Shown one piece after another: positions 8,766 through 18,865 of a DNA stretch of 64,000 bases (positions are counted from its first letter, which is position 1; the number at the start of each line of letters is the position of its first letter). The stretch comes from Blautia sp. GTDB lineage: Bacteria > Bacillota > Clostridia > Lachnospirales > Lachnospiraceae. The position numbers were made by a program, and so were the translations under genes. The notes under the pieces were generated by a model that saw nothing but the letters and a program-made list of their open reading frames with translations, ran no database searches and had not been told where the DNA came from. The stretch is taken from the NCBI GenBank assembly GCA_021772055.1, contig JAETNR010000002.1, positions 62,001 through 126,000 on the forward strand, written 5' to 3'.

Positions 8766-9875
8766 TTATAAATCTCTCAAAGACTCTTCCAGTTTCTTTT
8801 CAAAATCAATATCATCCATATCATCATTACCGATAACAGGCGCGGCAGTCTCTGCCTTTCTCTTTTTCGGCCTGCGAGGCCGTTCTTCTCCCTGAAAGAT
8901 GGGTTCTGAAAAAGATACCACCCCTTCTTCGCTTCTGCGTTCTTCTCTTTGGGGAGAGCCGCTGATTTTCTTAATGCTTCTCTCTGAGGTGCTCACAGAA
9001 GACTTGGGAACCGCCTTCACATAATAATAGTATTCATCATCTTCGTATTCCAAACGCTCCGTTCTTGTGTAATCTCCCCCGAACACAAAGAACTCCAGAA
9101 CGATTCCGATCAGTACGGTTACTACTGTATAAATGATCAAAGCTACCATATCGATCTGTACGCCAAAATAGTAGCCGCCTCCCAGCATGATCAGAACATA
9201 CGTCAGCCCTCCGGCGACAATGGCAATTCTCCATGCATAATCAAAAGATCTTGTACGGATCAGATTTACAAGAAGAATCACTACTATAAAGGCGATTATG
9301 GTGATCCACATTTCCCGGTTGCCTACCATACCGTCCGCCATCAGAGTGAGACGGTCCACGATCTGCAGATCCGGATTCTGAAGCGCCTGGGCATTTGCTT
9401 TCAGAAAAGAAATAAAATAATAAATGATCACGCCGCATCCTGCCGGAAAAGCAGAAATAACACTGCTCAAAAGCCCGCTGCCGATAGGAAGCAGGGCCGG
9501 AACATGCAAAGCAAAGGAAAGGGGTGTAAATATCAGCACAATATTTCTCCCTGAACTAAACCTAAGGAACAAAAGCATCATAAACAGGATGAGCACCAGC
9601 ATAAACCCTGCCACTTCTATCCCCAGAGCATAGCAGTGCCCTACCATCAGCACATATCCGGCAAACACCATGACGCCGGAGGGTAAAATAGAACAGATCA
9701 GCGCAAGGATCAGAACCACAAATATATTGTCCAGTTGTTCCATATATCCCATATTCTGATTCAGCCACACAAAATAAACAAGCCCCAGTATAAACTTCAA
9801 AAGAGGATGGAAATACATTTCATACTGTCCATAAAAGTTTTTCATTTTCTGTTTAAATTCCAGTAAAGCTGTCAT
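8766..9875 (-). CDS. Uncharacterised polytopic membrane protein upstream of cdaA
   Basis: I do not recognise a named family. The 369-residue protein has roughly nine to ten hydrophobic segments over residues 20-270, followed by a charged cytoplasmic-looking tail with an acidic and tyrosine-rich motif (EDDEYYYYVKAVPK), a Ser/Arg-rich stretch and a lysine-rich PRRPKKRK patch, ending in an acidic helix. The start overlaps the previous gene by four bases (ATGA), and cdaA follows 51 bases later, so it should be made together with the c-di-AMP machinery. From memory, similar proteins with the same EYYYYVK motif occur next to cdaA in other Lachnospiraceae. Function is unknown; a link to c-di-AMP or to envelope osmotic control is only inferred from position. 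Confidence 0.85.
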   Translation of the reverse strand: MTALLEFKQKMKNFYGQYEMYFHPLLKFILGLVYFVWLNQNMGYMEQLDNIFVVLILALICSILPSGVMVFAGYVLMVGHCYALGIEVAGFMLVLILFMMLLFLRFSSGRNIVLIFTPLSFALHVPALLPIGSGLLSSVISAFPAGCGVIIYYFISFLKANAQALQNPDLQIVDRLTLMADGMVGNREMWITIIAFIVVILLVNLIRTRSFDYAWRIAIVAGGLTYVLIMLGGGYYFGVQIDMVALIIYTVVTVLIGIVLEFFVFGGDYTRTERLEYEDDEYYYYVKAVPKSSVSTSERSIKKISGSPQREERRSEEGVVSFSEPIFQGEERPRRPKKRKAETAAPVIGNDDMDDIDFEKKLEESLRDL

Positions 9876-10306
9876 CTTTTATTTCCTCCTGACACTCTGC
9901 GGCCTGATGATTTCTTTTCTTCTCTGCTGTAAATCTTATCCAGTCTGGTAAGATCTCCGTAGTATTTCTTCACACTTTTCTTGGCACAATGGTATTTGAC
10001 GGAATACTGGATATAGGTCAGCACGGAATAAGCCACAAGAAGACTCACATATCCTGCCACGACCCCGATTCCCAAAGAGATCAGATCCATCTTGTGGATA
10101 TTCTCCATTAAGTATTCCCCAAAGTATGCTGCAACTCCTGCTAAGATCAGCACATATCCGATCGTAACCAGAAAAAAGTTTTTGATCAGCGCCAGTCCGA
10201 TATAATCACTTCTGTAATATTTGCTGACCGGGAGGTATTTCCTGCCCTCACCCTGTTCGTACATGGCAAGTTTATTCATAACCTTAACCTTTTCTTCGTT
10301 TATCAT
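9872..10306 (-). CDS. Uncharacterised small membrane protein, first gene of the cdaA unit
   Basis: The 144-residue protein has a basic N-terminal region (MINEEKVKVMNKLAMYEQGEG...), two predicted membrane segments (about residues 42-63 and 75-100) and a basic C-terminal tail. No catalytic motif is visible and I do not recognise a family. It overlaps the next membrane protein by four bases, which suggests the two are made in fixed proportion and may interact. It has AAGGAG upstream of its ATG. It appears to be the first gene of a unit running through cdaA, cdaR, HPr and the L,D-transpeptidase. Confidence 0.8.
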   Translation of the reverse strand: MINEEKVKVMNKLAMYEQGEGRKYLPVSKYYRSDYIGLALIKNFFLVTIGYVLILAGVAAYFGEYLMENIHKMDLISLGIGVVAGYVSLLVAYSVLTYIQYSVKYHCAKKSVKKYYGDLTRLDKIYSREEKKSSGRRVSGGNKR

Positions 10307-10357
10307 AACATACTCCTTGTACTTTTTCGTTTTCCATTCACCAGTCAGCAGCCAAAA

Positions 10358-10437
10358 ATGAATTACGGTTCATCCTGTTCCGGTAACGCAGGTGCCCTGT
10401 GAACAGATAACGAAAATACTCATATAGATTAATTGTA
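10358..10437 (-). promoter_or_regulatory. Possible promoter and structured leader of the cdaA unit
   Basis: On the minus strand an extended -10 (TGTTACAAT, with TACAAT at 10437-10432) lies 17 bases after a weak TTTTCA. The leader of about 120 bases holds competing short stems: CTGTTC (10375-10380) with GAACAG (10401-10406), GTTCA (10368-10372) with TGAAC (10400-10404), and ATGAA (10358-10362) with TTCAT (10369-10373), the last followed on the minus strand by five T. These cannot all form at once, as in an attenuator. No known riboswitch consensus, including ydaO, was recognised. Confidence 0.35.
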
Positions 10438-10468
10438 ACATATATCCCTACCTATGAAAAGTACTTTT

Positions 10469-11179
10469 TTATCCCATGTTTCCCATACATACCGTCAGAA
10501 AATAGACCTGCGCTGCCCCGGCCTCCAGAAGGCATGCGGCTGCCGCATCCATGGTACTTCCTGTCGTATACACATCGTCGATTACCAGAATACGCAGACC
10601 ATCCAGCCGTTCCCGGGCCTCAAACGCATTCTGAAGATTTCTGTAACGTTCAGCTGCATTTAGCTTCTTCTGTGATTTTGTTTTTCTCTTTTTTATAAGA
10701 ACGCGGCCTGAAACAGGGATTCCGTAAAATGCCCCGATCCTGTCAGCAAGGTACTCCGCCTGATTAAAGCCTCGTCTTCTCTGCTTCGAAGGATGCAGCG
10801 GCACAGGGACCAGCAGATCCGCCTTCCACCTCTCGATCTCTTTTCTCCCGTACCTGCATATGGCTGCTGCATAAAAATCTCCGTACTCCCGGCGCCCATA
10901 ATATTTATACCTCAAAAGTGAGGCTTTCATTCTGTCATCGTAAAAGTAAATTCCCCGTCCTTCCGTAAATGCCCGCTTTTTTTGGGAGCACTCACTGCAG
11001 TACTCTTCCTCCTGTGCAACGCTCTTGCCGCATTTCATACACCTTGGCCCCTCATAGGGCTTCAGGCTGACAGCACATTCCGGACAGATCAGTGCTTTCT
11101 GGTTTTCCAGGATCTGGTGGCACACAGGACAGCACCTGGGATATAAAATATTCAAACATTTTTTCAAAAAGCTGCGCAA
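10469..11179 (-). CDS. comF: ComF family phosphoribosyltransferase-like protein
   Basis: The 236-residue protein starts with four CxxC pairs (CPVC, CPEC, CMKC, CSEC), forming a zinc-ribbon N-terminus, and ends with a phosphoribosyltransferase fold containing the PRPP-binding signature ILVIDDVYTTGST. ComF proteins take part in DNA uptake in competent bacteria but are also widespread in species never shown to be competent. It follows recD2 by 30 bases in the same direction. comEA and comEC are also in this window, about 30 kb away. Confidence 0.9.
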   Translation of the reverse strand: MRSFLKKCLNILYPRCCPVCHQILENQKALICPECAVSLKPYEGPRCMKCGKSVAQEEEYCSECSQKKRAFTEGRGIYFYDDRMKASLLRYKYYGRREYGDFYAAAICRYGRKEIERWKADLLVPVPLHPSKQRRRGFNQAEYLADRIGAFYGIPVSGRVLIKKRKTKSQKKLNAAERYRNLQNAFEARERLDGLRILVIDDVYTTGSTMDAAAACLLEAGAAQVYFLTVCMGNMG

Positions 11180-11209
11180 GATATGTCCTTTCTCCCCGAT
11201 GACACTCTC

Positions 11210-13435
11210 TTATTCCAGTTCCCGGATCCTGAGATCCAGAGAGCTGAAGCGTTTCTGTTGTTTTTCATTACGGATCATCTCTTCAAAAGTTTCTTCACTT
11301 CCCACAATGGTCACACACTTTCTGGCCCTGGTAACAGCCGTATACAGAAGATTCCGGTTCAAAAGCATCTTCGGGCCTGACAGAAGAGGCATCACCACTG
11401 CAGGATATTCCGACCCCTGGGACTTATGTATGGTAATGGCATAGGCCAGTTCCAGCTCTTCCAGCTGTTTAAACGAATATTCCGCATACCGTCCATCCTC
11501 AAATTCCACTTCCGCAGTCTCGGAGAATTCATTCACGGATTTCAGGATACCCGTATCCCCGTTAAAGACTCCTACCCCTTTTTCCACAGGAATCCCGTAT
11601 CTTCCCCGAACCTCCCATTCAAGCTGGTAATTATTACGGATCTGCATCACCTTGTCTCCCTCCCGGAAAAGGTTCTGCCCGATCTGCCGCTCGTGCTTCT
11701 TTTCATCCGGCGGATTAAGGTATCTCTGCAAAATCTGATTCAGCCGTTCCACTCCCAGAAGTCCCTTGCGCATAGGCGTCAGCACCTGAATATCAAAGGG
11801 CTTTGCCTCTACGTATCTGGGAAGTTTCTCCTGGATCAGGGCAATGAGCACACGGATGATCCGATCTGCATCATAACGCTTCAGAAAAAAGAAATCCCTG
11901 CTCTTATTATCCAGGATCACAGATTCTCCTCTGTTAATCTTATGGGCATTTACTACAATATCGCTTTCGGAAGCCTGCCGGAAGATTTTCTTCAGCTCTA
12001 CAATGGGAAACTGACCGGACTTGATAATATCCCGCAGCACGTTTCCGGGGCCTACACTGGGCAGCTGGTTTTCATCGCCTACCAGGATGAGCCTTGTTCC
12101 CGCAGTCACTGCAAGAAGAAGGGAATGCATCAGATGAATATCTACCATAGACATCTCATCAATGATGATCACATCCGCTTCCAGGGGATTTTCTGAATTC
12201 CGGTCAAAATGCACTGCCTGCCCTTCCCGCTCCTCATCCGGAAGCCCTGTAAGCTCCAGAAGCCTGTGGATGGTCTGAGCCTCATATCCCGTAGCTTCTG
12301 TCATACGCTTGGCTGCACGTCCGGTAGGAGCCGCCAGCCGAATTTCGGCACCTTCCCCTTCAAAAAAACGGATGATCGCATTAATGGTCGTTGTCTTTCC
12401 TGTACCGGGTCCGCCAGTCAGAACAAAAAGACCATGGCTGGCTGCTTCCTTCACTGCTTTCTTCTGCATTTCGTCCAGAATGGTTCCTGTATCCTTTTCA
12501 ATCCGGGAAATCCTTCCCTCCACCAGCTGTTCGTCCTCAGGGCAGAGAATGTTTAATTCCCGAAGCATTCTGGCTGTATTCAATTCCAGATAATAAAACT
12601 GGCTTGGGTAGACAAGTGTCTTCTCCTCCTCTTCTTTCAGGATCACCTTGCGCTCCAGGGCCAGATCCATAAGGTGCTTCTCCATATAAGAGGAATCCAC
12701 CCCGAGAAGCTCCGACGCCCTCCCGAAAAGCTGCTCCTTCGGAAGATAGGTATGCCCTTCCCCGGAAGCCTGAAGGAGAGTATACATCATTCCGCTTCGT
12801 ATTCTGTAATCTGAATCTGTATGGATACCGATCCGGGATGCAATTTCGTCAGCAATCTTAAATCCCACACCGCTGATATCATCTGCAAGCCTGTAAGGGT
12901 TCTCCTGGAGAACACTGTACACGGATTCCTTATATTTCTGATAAATTTTTGCACCCAGGTTCAAAGAAATGCCATACTTCTGCAAAAACATCATCGCCTT
13001 GCGCATATCTGCTTTTTCTGTCACCTGTGCAGCAATCTCCCGGGCCTTTTTCTCACTGATGCCCTTCACTTCGGAAAGGCGCTCCGGCTCCTCCTCCACG
13101 ATTCTTAACGTGTCCTCTCCAAAATGTCGCACAATTCTTGCCGCAAGCGCAATTCCCACGCCTTTGATCGCACCGGATCCCAGATAGCGTTCCATCGCCA
13201 GGGAGTCCTCCGGCATTTTTTCCACAAAGGATTCCATCTGAAACTGCTTTCCGTAAATATGATGCCGCGTAAAGGTTCCCCGGGCTTCAATCGTTGCGCC
13301 CTGGGAAACAGAAGGAAAGGAGCCTACACAGGTCAGCTCTTCTCCCTGGCTGTCCTTCAGCACAAGCACTGTATATCCATTCTCCTCATTCCGAAAAATA
13401 ATGTGATCAATATATCCGGTCACTGTCTCACTCAT
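11210..13435 (-). CDS. recD2: RecD2 family ATP-dependent DNA helicase
   Basis: The 741-residue protein has the RecD2 layout: an N-terminal OB-like part, helix-hairpin-helix repeats at about residues 85-200, and a superfamily 1 helicase core. Walker A is GGPGTGKTTT at residues 341-350 and Walker B is IIIDEMSMVD at about residue 420; the C-terminal UvrD-like part holds the AITIHKSQGSEYPAVV motif. RecD2 is a 5'-3' helicase working outside RecBCD in repair and replication restart. It lies 72 bases after mbl, separated from it by a terminator, and 30 bases before comF. Confidence 0.93.
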   Translation of the reverse strand: MSETVTGYIDHIIFRNEENGYTVLVLKDSQGEELTCVGSFPSVSQGATIEARGTFTRHHIYGKQFQMESFVEKMPEDSLAMERYLGSGAIKGVGIALAARIVRHFGEDTLRIVEEEPERLSEVKGISEKKAREIAAQVTEKADMRKAMMFLQKYGISLNLGAKIYQKYKESVYSVLQENPYRLADDISGVGFKIADEIASRIGIHTDSDYRIRSGMMYTLLQASGEGHTYLPKEQLFGRASELLGVDSSYMEKHLMDLALERKVILKEEEEKTLVYPSQFYYLELNTARMLRELNILCPEDEQLVEGRISRIEKDTGTILDEMQKKAVKEAASHGLFVLTGGPGTGKTTTINAIIRFFEGEGAEIRLAAPTGRAAKRMTEATGYEAQTIHRLLELTGLPDEEREGQAVHFDRNSENPLEADVIIIDEMSMVDIHLMHSLLLAVTAGTRLILVGDENQLPSVGPGNVLRDIIKSGQFPIVELKKIFRQASESDIVVNAHKINRGESVILDNKSRDFFFLKRYDADRIIRVLIALIQEKLPRYVEAKPFDIQVLTPMRKGLLGVERLNQILQRYLNPPDEKKHERQIGQNLFREGDKVMQIRNNYQLEWEVRGRYGIPVEKGVGVFNGDTGILKSVNEFSETAEVEFEDGRYAEYSFKQLEELELAYAITIHKSQGSEYPAVVMPLLSGPKMLLNRNLLYTAVTRARKCVTIVGSEETFEEMIRNEKQQKRFSSLDLRIRELE

Positions 13436-13476
13436 GATTTCCTCCTTGTATCACAGGCTGCTGCGTTTACAGATGC

Positions 13477-13503
13477 AAAAAGGCGCTGCCAAAACGCAGC
13501 ACC
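13477..13503 (-). terminator. Intrinsic terminator after mbl
   Basis: On the minus strand GGTGCTGC (13503-13496) pairs with GCAGCGCC (13489-13482), one wobble pair, and is followed by TTTTT. It lies directly after the mbl stop codon. A further AAACGCAGC at 13468-13460 could pair with the first arm. Confidence 0.75.
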
Positions 13504-13507
13504 CTCT

Positions 13508-14497
13508 TCAGCCTTCCATTTTTGCCATCACGTCCGCATATTTGCCAGTTCCGACAGCTACTACATTCATAGCCTCCTGAACAGTCATGGTGGTTACGCC
13601 TGTGCGCTGTTCAATCAGCTTGTCCATTCCCCGAAGAAGGGCACCGCCGCCAGCCAGGACGATTCCCCGTTCCACAATATCCGCTGCCAGTTCCGGCGGC
13701 GTTTTCTCCAGAATGCTATGAACCAGTTCTACGATCTGATTTGTAGCATCTTTCAATGCAATTCTGATTTCTTCTGACGTAATTGCTGCTACTTTGGGGA
13801 GTCCGGTCATCACATTGCGCCCTTTTACTTCCATGATCCTGGGATCGGCCTCTTCACAGGCTGTTCCGATCTGGACTTTGATCTTCTCGGCAGCCTCTTC
13901 CCCGATAAATAAACTGTGATTTTTTCTCACATAATTCAGGATTGCCTGGTCAAAGGTGTCTCCTGCGGTTTTAATCGTTCCGGACACTACAACGCCTGCC
14001 AGAGAGATCACTGCCACATCCGTTGTTCCTGCCCCGATATCCACGATCAGATTTCCAAAAGGCTTAGTCACATCCACCCCAGCTCCAATCGCCGCGGCAA
14101 TCGGTTCCTCCACCAGAAAAACCTCTCTGGCTCCTGACTGGTAAGTAGCCTCCTCCACAGCCTTGCGCTCTATCTCTGTAATGCCGCTTGGCACGCAGAT
14201 ACTGATGCGGGGTTTGCGGAAAGCACGCCTTCCCATTGCCTTGGAGACAAAATATTTCAGCATTTTTTCCAAAACCGTATAATCCACGATCACCCCCTGC
14301 CGAATCGGGCGGATCAATTCCAGATTAGAGGTAAGATGCTCCGCCATCTGTCTGGCCTCTTCGCCGATGGCGCGGATCTTTTCCGTATCTTTATCATATA
14401 CAACTACGGAGGGTTCCTGCAGCACAAGTCCCTTTCCCGTAGAATAAACCAGACAATTTCTGGTTCCCAGGTCAATTCCAATATCGCTCGACGGCAT
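13508..14497 (-). CDS. mbl: MreB-like rod-shape protein (Mbl type)
   Basis: The 329-residue protein is a bacterial actin. The phosphate-binding loops are visible as DIGIDLGTRNCLVY at the N-terminus and DIGAGTTDVAVISL in the middle, with an adenosine-binding LAGGGALLRGMD near the C-terminus. MreB-family filaments guide lateral wall synthesis. The ATG at 14497 is chosen because AAGGAGG lies eight bases upstream; an in-frame start at 14524 has no ribosome site. mreC and mreD are not nearby, so this is more likely a stand-alone paralogue such as Mbl than the primary MreB. It sits between uvrA and recD2. Confidence 0.88.
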   Translation of the reverse strand: MPSSDIGIDLGTRNCLVYSTGKGLVLQEPSVVVYDKDTEKIRAIGEEARQMAEHLTSNLELIRPIRQGVIVDYTVLEKMLKYFVSKAMGRRAFRKPRISICVPSGITEIERKAVEEATYQSGAREVFLVEEPIAAAIGAGVDVTKPFGNLIVDIGAGTTDVAVISLAGVVVSGTIKTAGDTFDQAILNYVRKNHSLFIGEEAAEKIKVQIGTACEEADPRIMEVKGRNVMTGLPKVAAITSEEIRIALKDATNQIVELVHSILEKTPPELAADIVERGIVLAGGGALLRGMDKLIEQRTGVTTMTVQEAMNVVAVGTGKYADVMAKMEG

Positions 14498-14541
14498 AAG
14501 AATCCTCCTTTCTCTGCTGTACAAAAAATATCATATCAATT

Positions 14542-14570
14542 ATTATATACAACTCCTGCGGAAATGGAAA
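14542..14570 (-). promoter_or_regulatory. Promoter of mbl
   Basis: On the minus strand TTTCCA (14570-14565) and a perfect TATAAT (14547-14542) are spaced by 17 bases, about 45 bases before the mbl start codon. Confidence 0.5.
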
Positions 14571-14589
14571 GCTTTTTCTTGGAAAACCG

Positions 14590-17430
14590 TCAGGAAAGAT
14601 ATCTTGCCACATATTTTCCGGTATAGGATACCGGATTCCCGGCCACTTCCTCCGGAGTTCCCTTGGCAATCACAGTGCCGCCCTGATCTCCGCCCTCCGG
14701 GCCGATATCAATTATATAGTCCGCAGTTTTGATCACATCCAGGTTATGCTCGATCACTACAACCGTGTTGCCGCCTTCTGTCAGGCGGCGCAGGATATCG
14801 ATCAGCTTGTGCACATCTGCAAAATGAAGGCCTGTGGTAGGCTCATCCAGGATATAAATGGTCCGTCCTGTGCTTCTTTTGCTCAGTTCTGCAGCCAGTT
14901 TAATCCTCTGCGCTTCCCCTCCGGACAGCTCCGTGGACGGCTGCCCCAGGCGGATGTAGGAAAGTCCCACATCGTAAAGAGTCTCGATTTTTCTCCGAAT
15001 GGACGGCACGTTCTCAAAAAAGGTCAGAGCCTCCTCTACCGTCATATTCAGCACATCATAAATACTCTTATCTTTATATTTTACCTCCAGCGTCTCTCGG
15101 TTATAGCGTTTTCCCCTGCACACTTCACAGGGTACATAGACATCTGAGAGAAAATGCATCTCAATTTTGATAATGCCGTCTCCGCTGCAGGCCTCACATC
15201 TGCCGCCTTTCACATTAAAGCTGAACCGGCCTTTTTTGTATCCTCTTGCTTTGGCATCCGCCGTAGCCGCAAACAGATCCCTGATCTGGTCAAATACTCC
15301 CGTATACGTTGCAGGATTGGATCTCGGGGTACGTCCGATGGGTGACTGATCGATATTGATCACCTTATCCAGCTGTTCCAGCCCCAAAATATCCTTATGC
15401 TTCCCCGGAATCGTTCTTGCACGGTTCAGATCTCTGGCAAGGCGCTTGTACAGGATCTCATTCACCAGAGAGCTCTTTCCGGAACCGGAAACACCGGTCA
15501 CACAGGTCATCACACCCAGAGGAATATCCACATTGATGTTTTTCAGATTATTTTCTGCAGCACCTTTGATTTTCAAAAATCCTGTGGGCGTTTTTCTCTC
15601 TGAAGGCACCGGAATCCTGATTTTTCCGCTTAAGTAGGCTCCTGTAAGAGAGGCAGGATTCTTCATCAGATCCTCTGCGGTTCCGATCTGCACAAGCTCC
15701 CCGCCATGCTCACCGGCTCCCGGCCCGATATCCACCACGCAGTCTGCGGCCCGCATGGTATCCTCATCATGCTCCACCACGATCAGGCTGTTTCCCAGAT
15801 CCCGCAGGCGCATCAGTGCTCCCAGAAGCTTGTCATTGTCCCTCTGGTGAAGCCCGATACTTGGCTCATCCAGAATATAAGCCACTCCCACAAGGCCGGA
15901 ACCGATCTGCGTGGCCAGACGGATGCGCTGTGCTTCTCCTCCGGACAGCGTTCCGGTTGCTCTGCCAAGAGAAAGATAGTCCAGACCCACTTCTGACAAA
16001 AATCCGACTCTTGCACGGATTTCTTTCAGGATCTGTTTGCCGATCAGCTCCTGCTGCTGTGTCAGCTTCAGCTCTCCCATGAATTTCTTCAGCTTATCAA
16101 TGGAAAGGGCTGTGATCTCATAAATATTTTTATCACTCACTGTCACTGCCAGAGATTCTTTTTTCAGACGCTGGCCCTTACATTCCTTACAGGGGGTGAT
16201 ACGCATAAAAGACTCGTATTCCTGTTTCATGGTATCTGAGCCTGTTTCCCGGTAACGCTGTTCCACATTTTTGATCAGGCCGGGGAAGGTTACATCATAA
16301 ATTCCTTCTCCCCGCTGGCCTTTATAGTGCACCTTCACGGAACGCCCGTCTGTTCCGCAGATCAGCACATCCTGAATCTCCTTGGGGTAATCCTGAAAAG
16401 GCGTGTCCAGGCTGAAATTATATGCTTTGGCAAGAGCCTCCAGAATTGCTCTGGTAAAGCTTCCTTTATCCGTACAGGACTGCCAGCCGGTCACCACAAT
16501 AGCACCCTGGGAAATACTGAGCGAACGATCCGGAATCATCAGATCCGGATCAAATTCCATCTTATACCCCAGTCCCAGGCAAGCCGGGCAGGCTCCAAAG
16601 GGATTATTAAAAGAAAAGCTTCTTGGTTCTATCTCCGCAATGCTGATTTCACAATCCGGGCAGGAAAAGCTCTGACTGAAATTATGGATATTTCCATCCA
16701 TAGTATCCACCATCAAAAGTCCGTCCGCCAGGTTCAGAACCGTTTCAATGGAATCGGCCAGACGTTTCTCAATCCCCGGCTTTACCACAAGACGGTCAAC
16801 GATAATTTCGATATTATGCTTTAAATTTTTGTCCAGAGAAATCTCTTCGGAAAGCTCATACAGGTTTCCATCGATCTGCACACGGACATAGCCGCTCTTT
16901 TTCGCCTGCTCCAGAAGCTTCGCATGGGTTCCCTTGCGTCCTCTCACCACAGGGGCCAAAAGCTGGATCTTTGTTCTCTCCGGAAAGGACATAATGGTGT
17001 CCACCATCTGATCTACCGTCTGCTTCTTAATCTCCCTTCCGCACTTTGGACAGTGAGGGATCCCGATTCTTGCATAAAGCAAACGAAAATAATCATAAAT
17101 TTCCGTAACAGTTCCCACTGTAGAGCGGGGATTTCTGTTGGTAGACTTCTGGTCAATGGAAATGGCAGGGGGAAGTCCCTCGATCAGCTCCACATCCGGC
17201 TTCTCCATCTGCCCGAGAAACTGCCGGGCATAGGAAGACAAGGATTCCATATAACGTCTCTGCCCCTCTGCATAAATGGTATCAAAGGCAAGGGAGGACT
17301 TTCCGGAACCGCTCACACCCGTCAGGACCACAAACTGGTCTCTGGGAATATCCACGCTTAAATTCTTCAGATTATTCACATTTGCACCGCGTATTCTAAT
17401 AAAGTTCTTTCTGATCGTATCTGCAGCCAT
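14590..17430 (-). CDS. uvrA: UvrA, excinuclease ABC subunit A
   Basis: The 946-residue protein is full length for UvrA, the damage-recognition ATPase of nucleotide excision repair. The first Walker A is GVSGSGKSS near residue 39 and the second, [13 protein letters not shown], is in the C-terminal half; two ABC signatures ([12 protein letters not shown] and [12 protein letters not shown]) and several CxxC zinc modules (CPKC, CPDC/CPAC, CEAC/CEVC) are present. The ATG at 17430 follows GGAGG by five bases, while the in-frame ATG at 17442 has no ribosome site. The gene is 44 bases after hemW. No uvrB is adjacent. Confidence 0.97.
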   Translation of the reverse strand: MAADTIRKNFIRIRGANVNNLKNLSVDIPRDQFVVLTGVSGSGKSSLAFDTIYAEGQRRYMESLSSYARQFLGQMEKPDVELIEGLPPAISIDQKSTNRNPRSTVGTVTEIYDYFRLLYARIGIPHCPKCGREIKKQTVDQMVDTIMSFPERTKIQLLAPVVRGRKGTHAKLLEQAKKSGYVRVQIDGNLYELSEEISLDKNLKHNIEIIVDRLVVKPGIEKRLADSIETVLNLADGLLMVDTMDGNIHNFSQSFSCPDCEISIAEIEPRSFSFNNPFGACPACLGLGYKMEFDPDLMIPDRSLSISQGAIVVTGWQSCTDKGSFTRAILEALAKAYNFSLDTPFQDYPKEIQDVLICGTDGRSVKVHYKGQRGEGIYDVTFPGLIKNVEQRYRETGSDTMKQEYESFMRITPCKECKGQRLKKESLAVTVSDKNIYEITALSIDKLKKFMGELKLTQQQELIGKQILKEIRARVGFLSEVGLDYLSLGRATGTLSGGEAQRIRLATQIGSGLVGVAYILDEPSIGLHQRDNDKLLGALMRLRDLGNSLIVVEHDEDTMRAADCVVDIGPGAGEHGGELVQIGTAEDLMKNPASLTGAYLSGKIRIPVPSERKTPTGFLKIKGAAENNLKNINVDIPLGVMTCVTGVSGSGKSSLVNEILYKRLARDLNRARTIPGKHKDILGLEQLDKVINIDQSPIGRTPRSNPATYTGVFDQIRDLFAATADAKARGYKKGRFSFNVKGGRCEACSGDGIIKIEMHFLSDVYVPCEVCRGKRYNRETLEVKYKDKSIYDVLNMTVEEALTFFENVPSIRRKIETLYDVGLSYIRLGQPSTELSGGEAQRIKLAAELSKRSTGRTIYILDEPTTGLHFADVHKLIDILRRLTEGGNTVVVIEHNLDVIKTADYIIDIGPEGGDQGGTVIAKGTPEEVAGNPVSYTGKYVARYLS

Positions 17431-17474
17431 AGGCTCCTCCATCTGTTTCTATCTGTCAAAATTCTTTTCTTTCT

Positions 17475-18614
17475 CTAATCCTCCAGAAATTCTGCAAGGA
17501 TCACATTGCTTACATGGATTCCCTTCCTGGTAAAACGCCAGTACCCGTCTTTGTACTCCAGGAATCCCGTTTTTCTGTATTTATCCAGTACTGTTCCGTA
17601 CTGCTCTCTAAGGCTCCTGCCAAAGCATCCGGCGAAATCCGCCTCCCGGATTCCTTCTGTCATGCGCAGGCCAAGGAACATAAATTCTTCCATTTCCTCC
17701 TGTTTCGTCAGCAGCTGAACCTCTTTTCGTATCTTCTCCGGCTTCCTGCAGCCTGCAAGATATTCCCCCATATCTCTGGTATTTGAATAGCGTGTCCCCC
17801 CAAAAAGGGACGCCGCTCCAAGCCCCAGTCCCAGATATTCTGTCCGTTTCCAATAGCCCGAATTGTGCAGGCATTCAAATCCTGTCTTTGCATAATTCGA
17901 TATTTCATACTGATGATATCCATATTCTCCCAGAACCTTCGCCGTATCCTCATACATCCGGTATTCCGTATCCTCATCCGGAAGATCCAGCTTTCTCTCT
18001 GCAAAAGGAGTTCCCTCCTCCACGATGAGGCTGTATGCTGAAATATGCTCCGGATTCAGTTCAGCCGCTGTCCTTAAGTTCCGGATCCATCCTTCATAGC
18101 TCTGGCCCGGAATAGCGGACATCAGATCCACATTAATATTGGAAAATCCCGCTTCCCGTGCCAGGGAATAACTCTCCAGAAACTCTTCAAAGGTATGGAT
18201 TCTTCCCAAAGCCTTCAATTCTTTATTATCTGCAGACTGCAGGCCCAGGCTCAGGCGATTCACGCCTGCTTTCCCGTAGACTTCCAGCTTTTCCTTCGTT
18301 AAAGTCCCCGGATTAGCCTCCAACGATATCTCAGCCTCCGGGGAAAACAAAAATTTTGCTTTTAAGTTGGAAAGAAGTTCTGCAATCAGACGTGCATCCA
18401 CAAGGGAGGGAGTTCCGCCGCCGAAAAACAAAGACACCACTTCATACGCAGGTGCAGGCGGCAGGCTTTTGATTTCCTCCAGAAGTGCTCTTCCATAGGT
18501 TTCCTGCCTGCGTTTGTCTCCGGGGCCGGACAGGAAATCACAATAGTCGCATTTTTTCACACAAAAAGGGATATGCACATAAAGTTCCAGCGGAGCCAGG
18601 GCTTTTTCTCTCAA
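17475..18614 (-). CDS. hemW: HemW-like radical SAM protein
   Basis: The 379-residue protein has the radical SAM cysteine motif of the HemN/HemW group, [10 protein letters not shown], followed by [10 protein letters not shown], and a C-terminal HemN_C domain. HemW proteins are heme chaperones rather than true coproporphyrinogen dehydrogenases; they are often annotated as oxygen-independent coproporphyrinogen III oxidase. The start is TTG, overlapping the stop of the lipoprotein upstream by four bases (TTGA). Its position after lepA matches the usual clostridial order. Confidence 0.9.
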   Translation of the reverse strand: MREKALAPLELYVHIPFCVKKCDYCDFLSGPGDKRRQETYGRALLEEIKSLPPAPAYEVVSLFFGGGTPSLVDARLIAELLSNLKAKFLFSPEAEISLEANPGTLTKEKLEVYGKAGVNRLSLGLQSADNKELKALGRIHTFEEFLESYSLAREAGFSNINVDLMSAIPGQSYEGWIRNLRTAAELNPEHISAYSLIVEEGTPFAERKLDLPDEDTEYRMYEDTAKVLGEYGYHQYEISNYAKTGFECLHNSGYWKRTEYLGLGLGAASLFGGTRYSNTRDMGEYLAGCRKPEKIRKEVQLLTKQEEMEEFMFLGLRMTEGIREADFAGCFGRSLREQYGTVLDKYRKTGFLEYKDGYWRFTRKGIHVSNVILAEFLED

Positions 18615-18856
18615 TTTTCCTGTCCCCCTGCCAGATATTCATTTACCATGGTTACATTTCCGTTTGTCACCACGGAATCCGGATGAGCCTCCACCGGATC
18701 CGGTGTAGGGGTGGGATTGGGGGTGATAGAGATCTTCAGCACCTGGGAAGCTTTTGGATCCACGTCCTTCTTTTTTCCGCAGCCGCAGCCGGACAGAAGA
18801 CAGCAGGACAGAAGAAAAGCAATCCCGAAACATGCTTTGCTGTAAGTTTTTTTCAT
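18611..18856 (-). CDS. Small lipoprotein of unknown function
   Basis: The 81-residue product begins with a lipoprotein signal peptide ending in the lipobox LLSGC (Cys24), followed by a Cys/Lys-rich start (GCGKKK), a short TPNPTPTPDP linker and no recognisable domain. It has AAGGAG six bases upstream, and it fills the space between lepA and hemW with a four-base overlap to hemW. It appears to be a real gene because its reading frame, ribosome site and lipobox agree; its function cannot be told. Confidence 0.75.
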   Translation of the reverse strand: MKKTYSKACFGIAFLLSCCLLSGCGCGKKKDVDPKASQVLKISITPNPTPTPDPVEAHPDSVVTNGNVTMVNEYLAGGQEN

Positions 18857-18865
18857 GGCTGCTCC

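Noticed and set aside
10307-10468. ydaO-type c-di-AMP riboswitch
   Set aside because: The known ydaO consensus could not be found in the leader, despite the position before cdaA.
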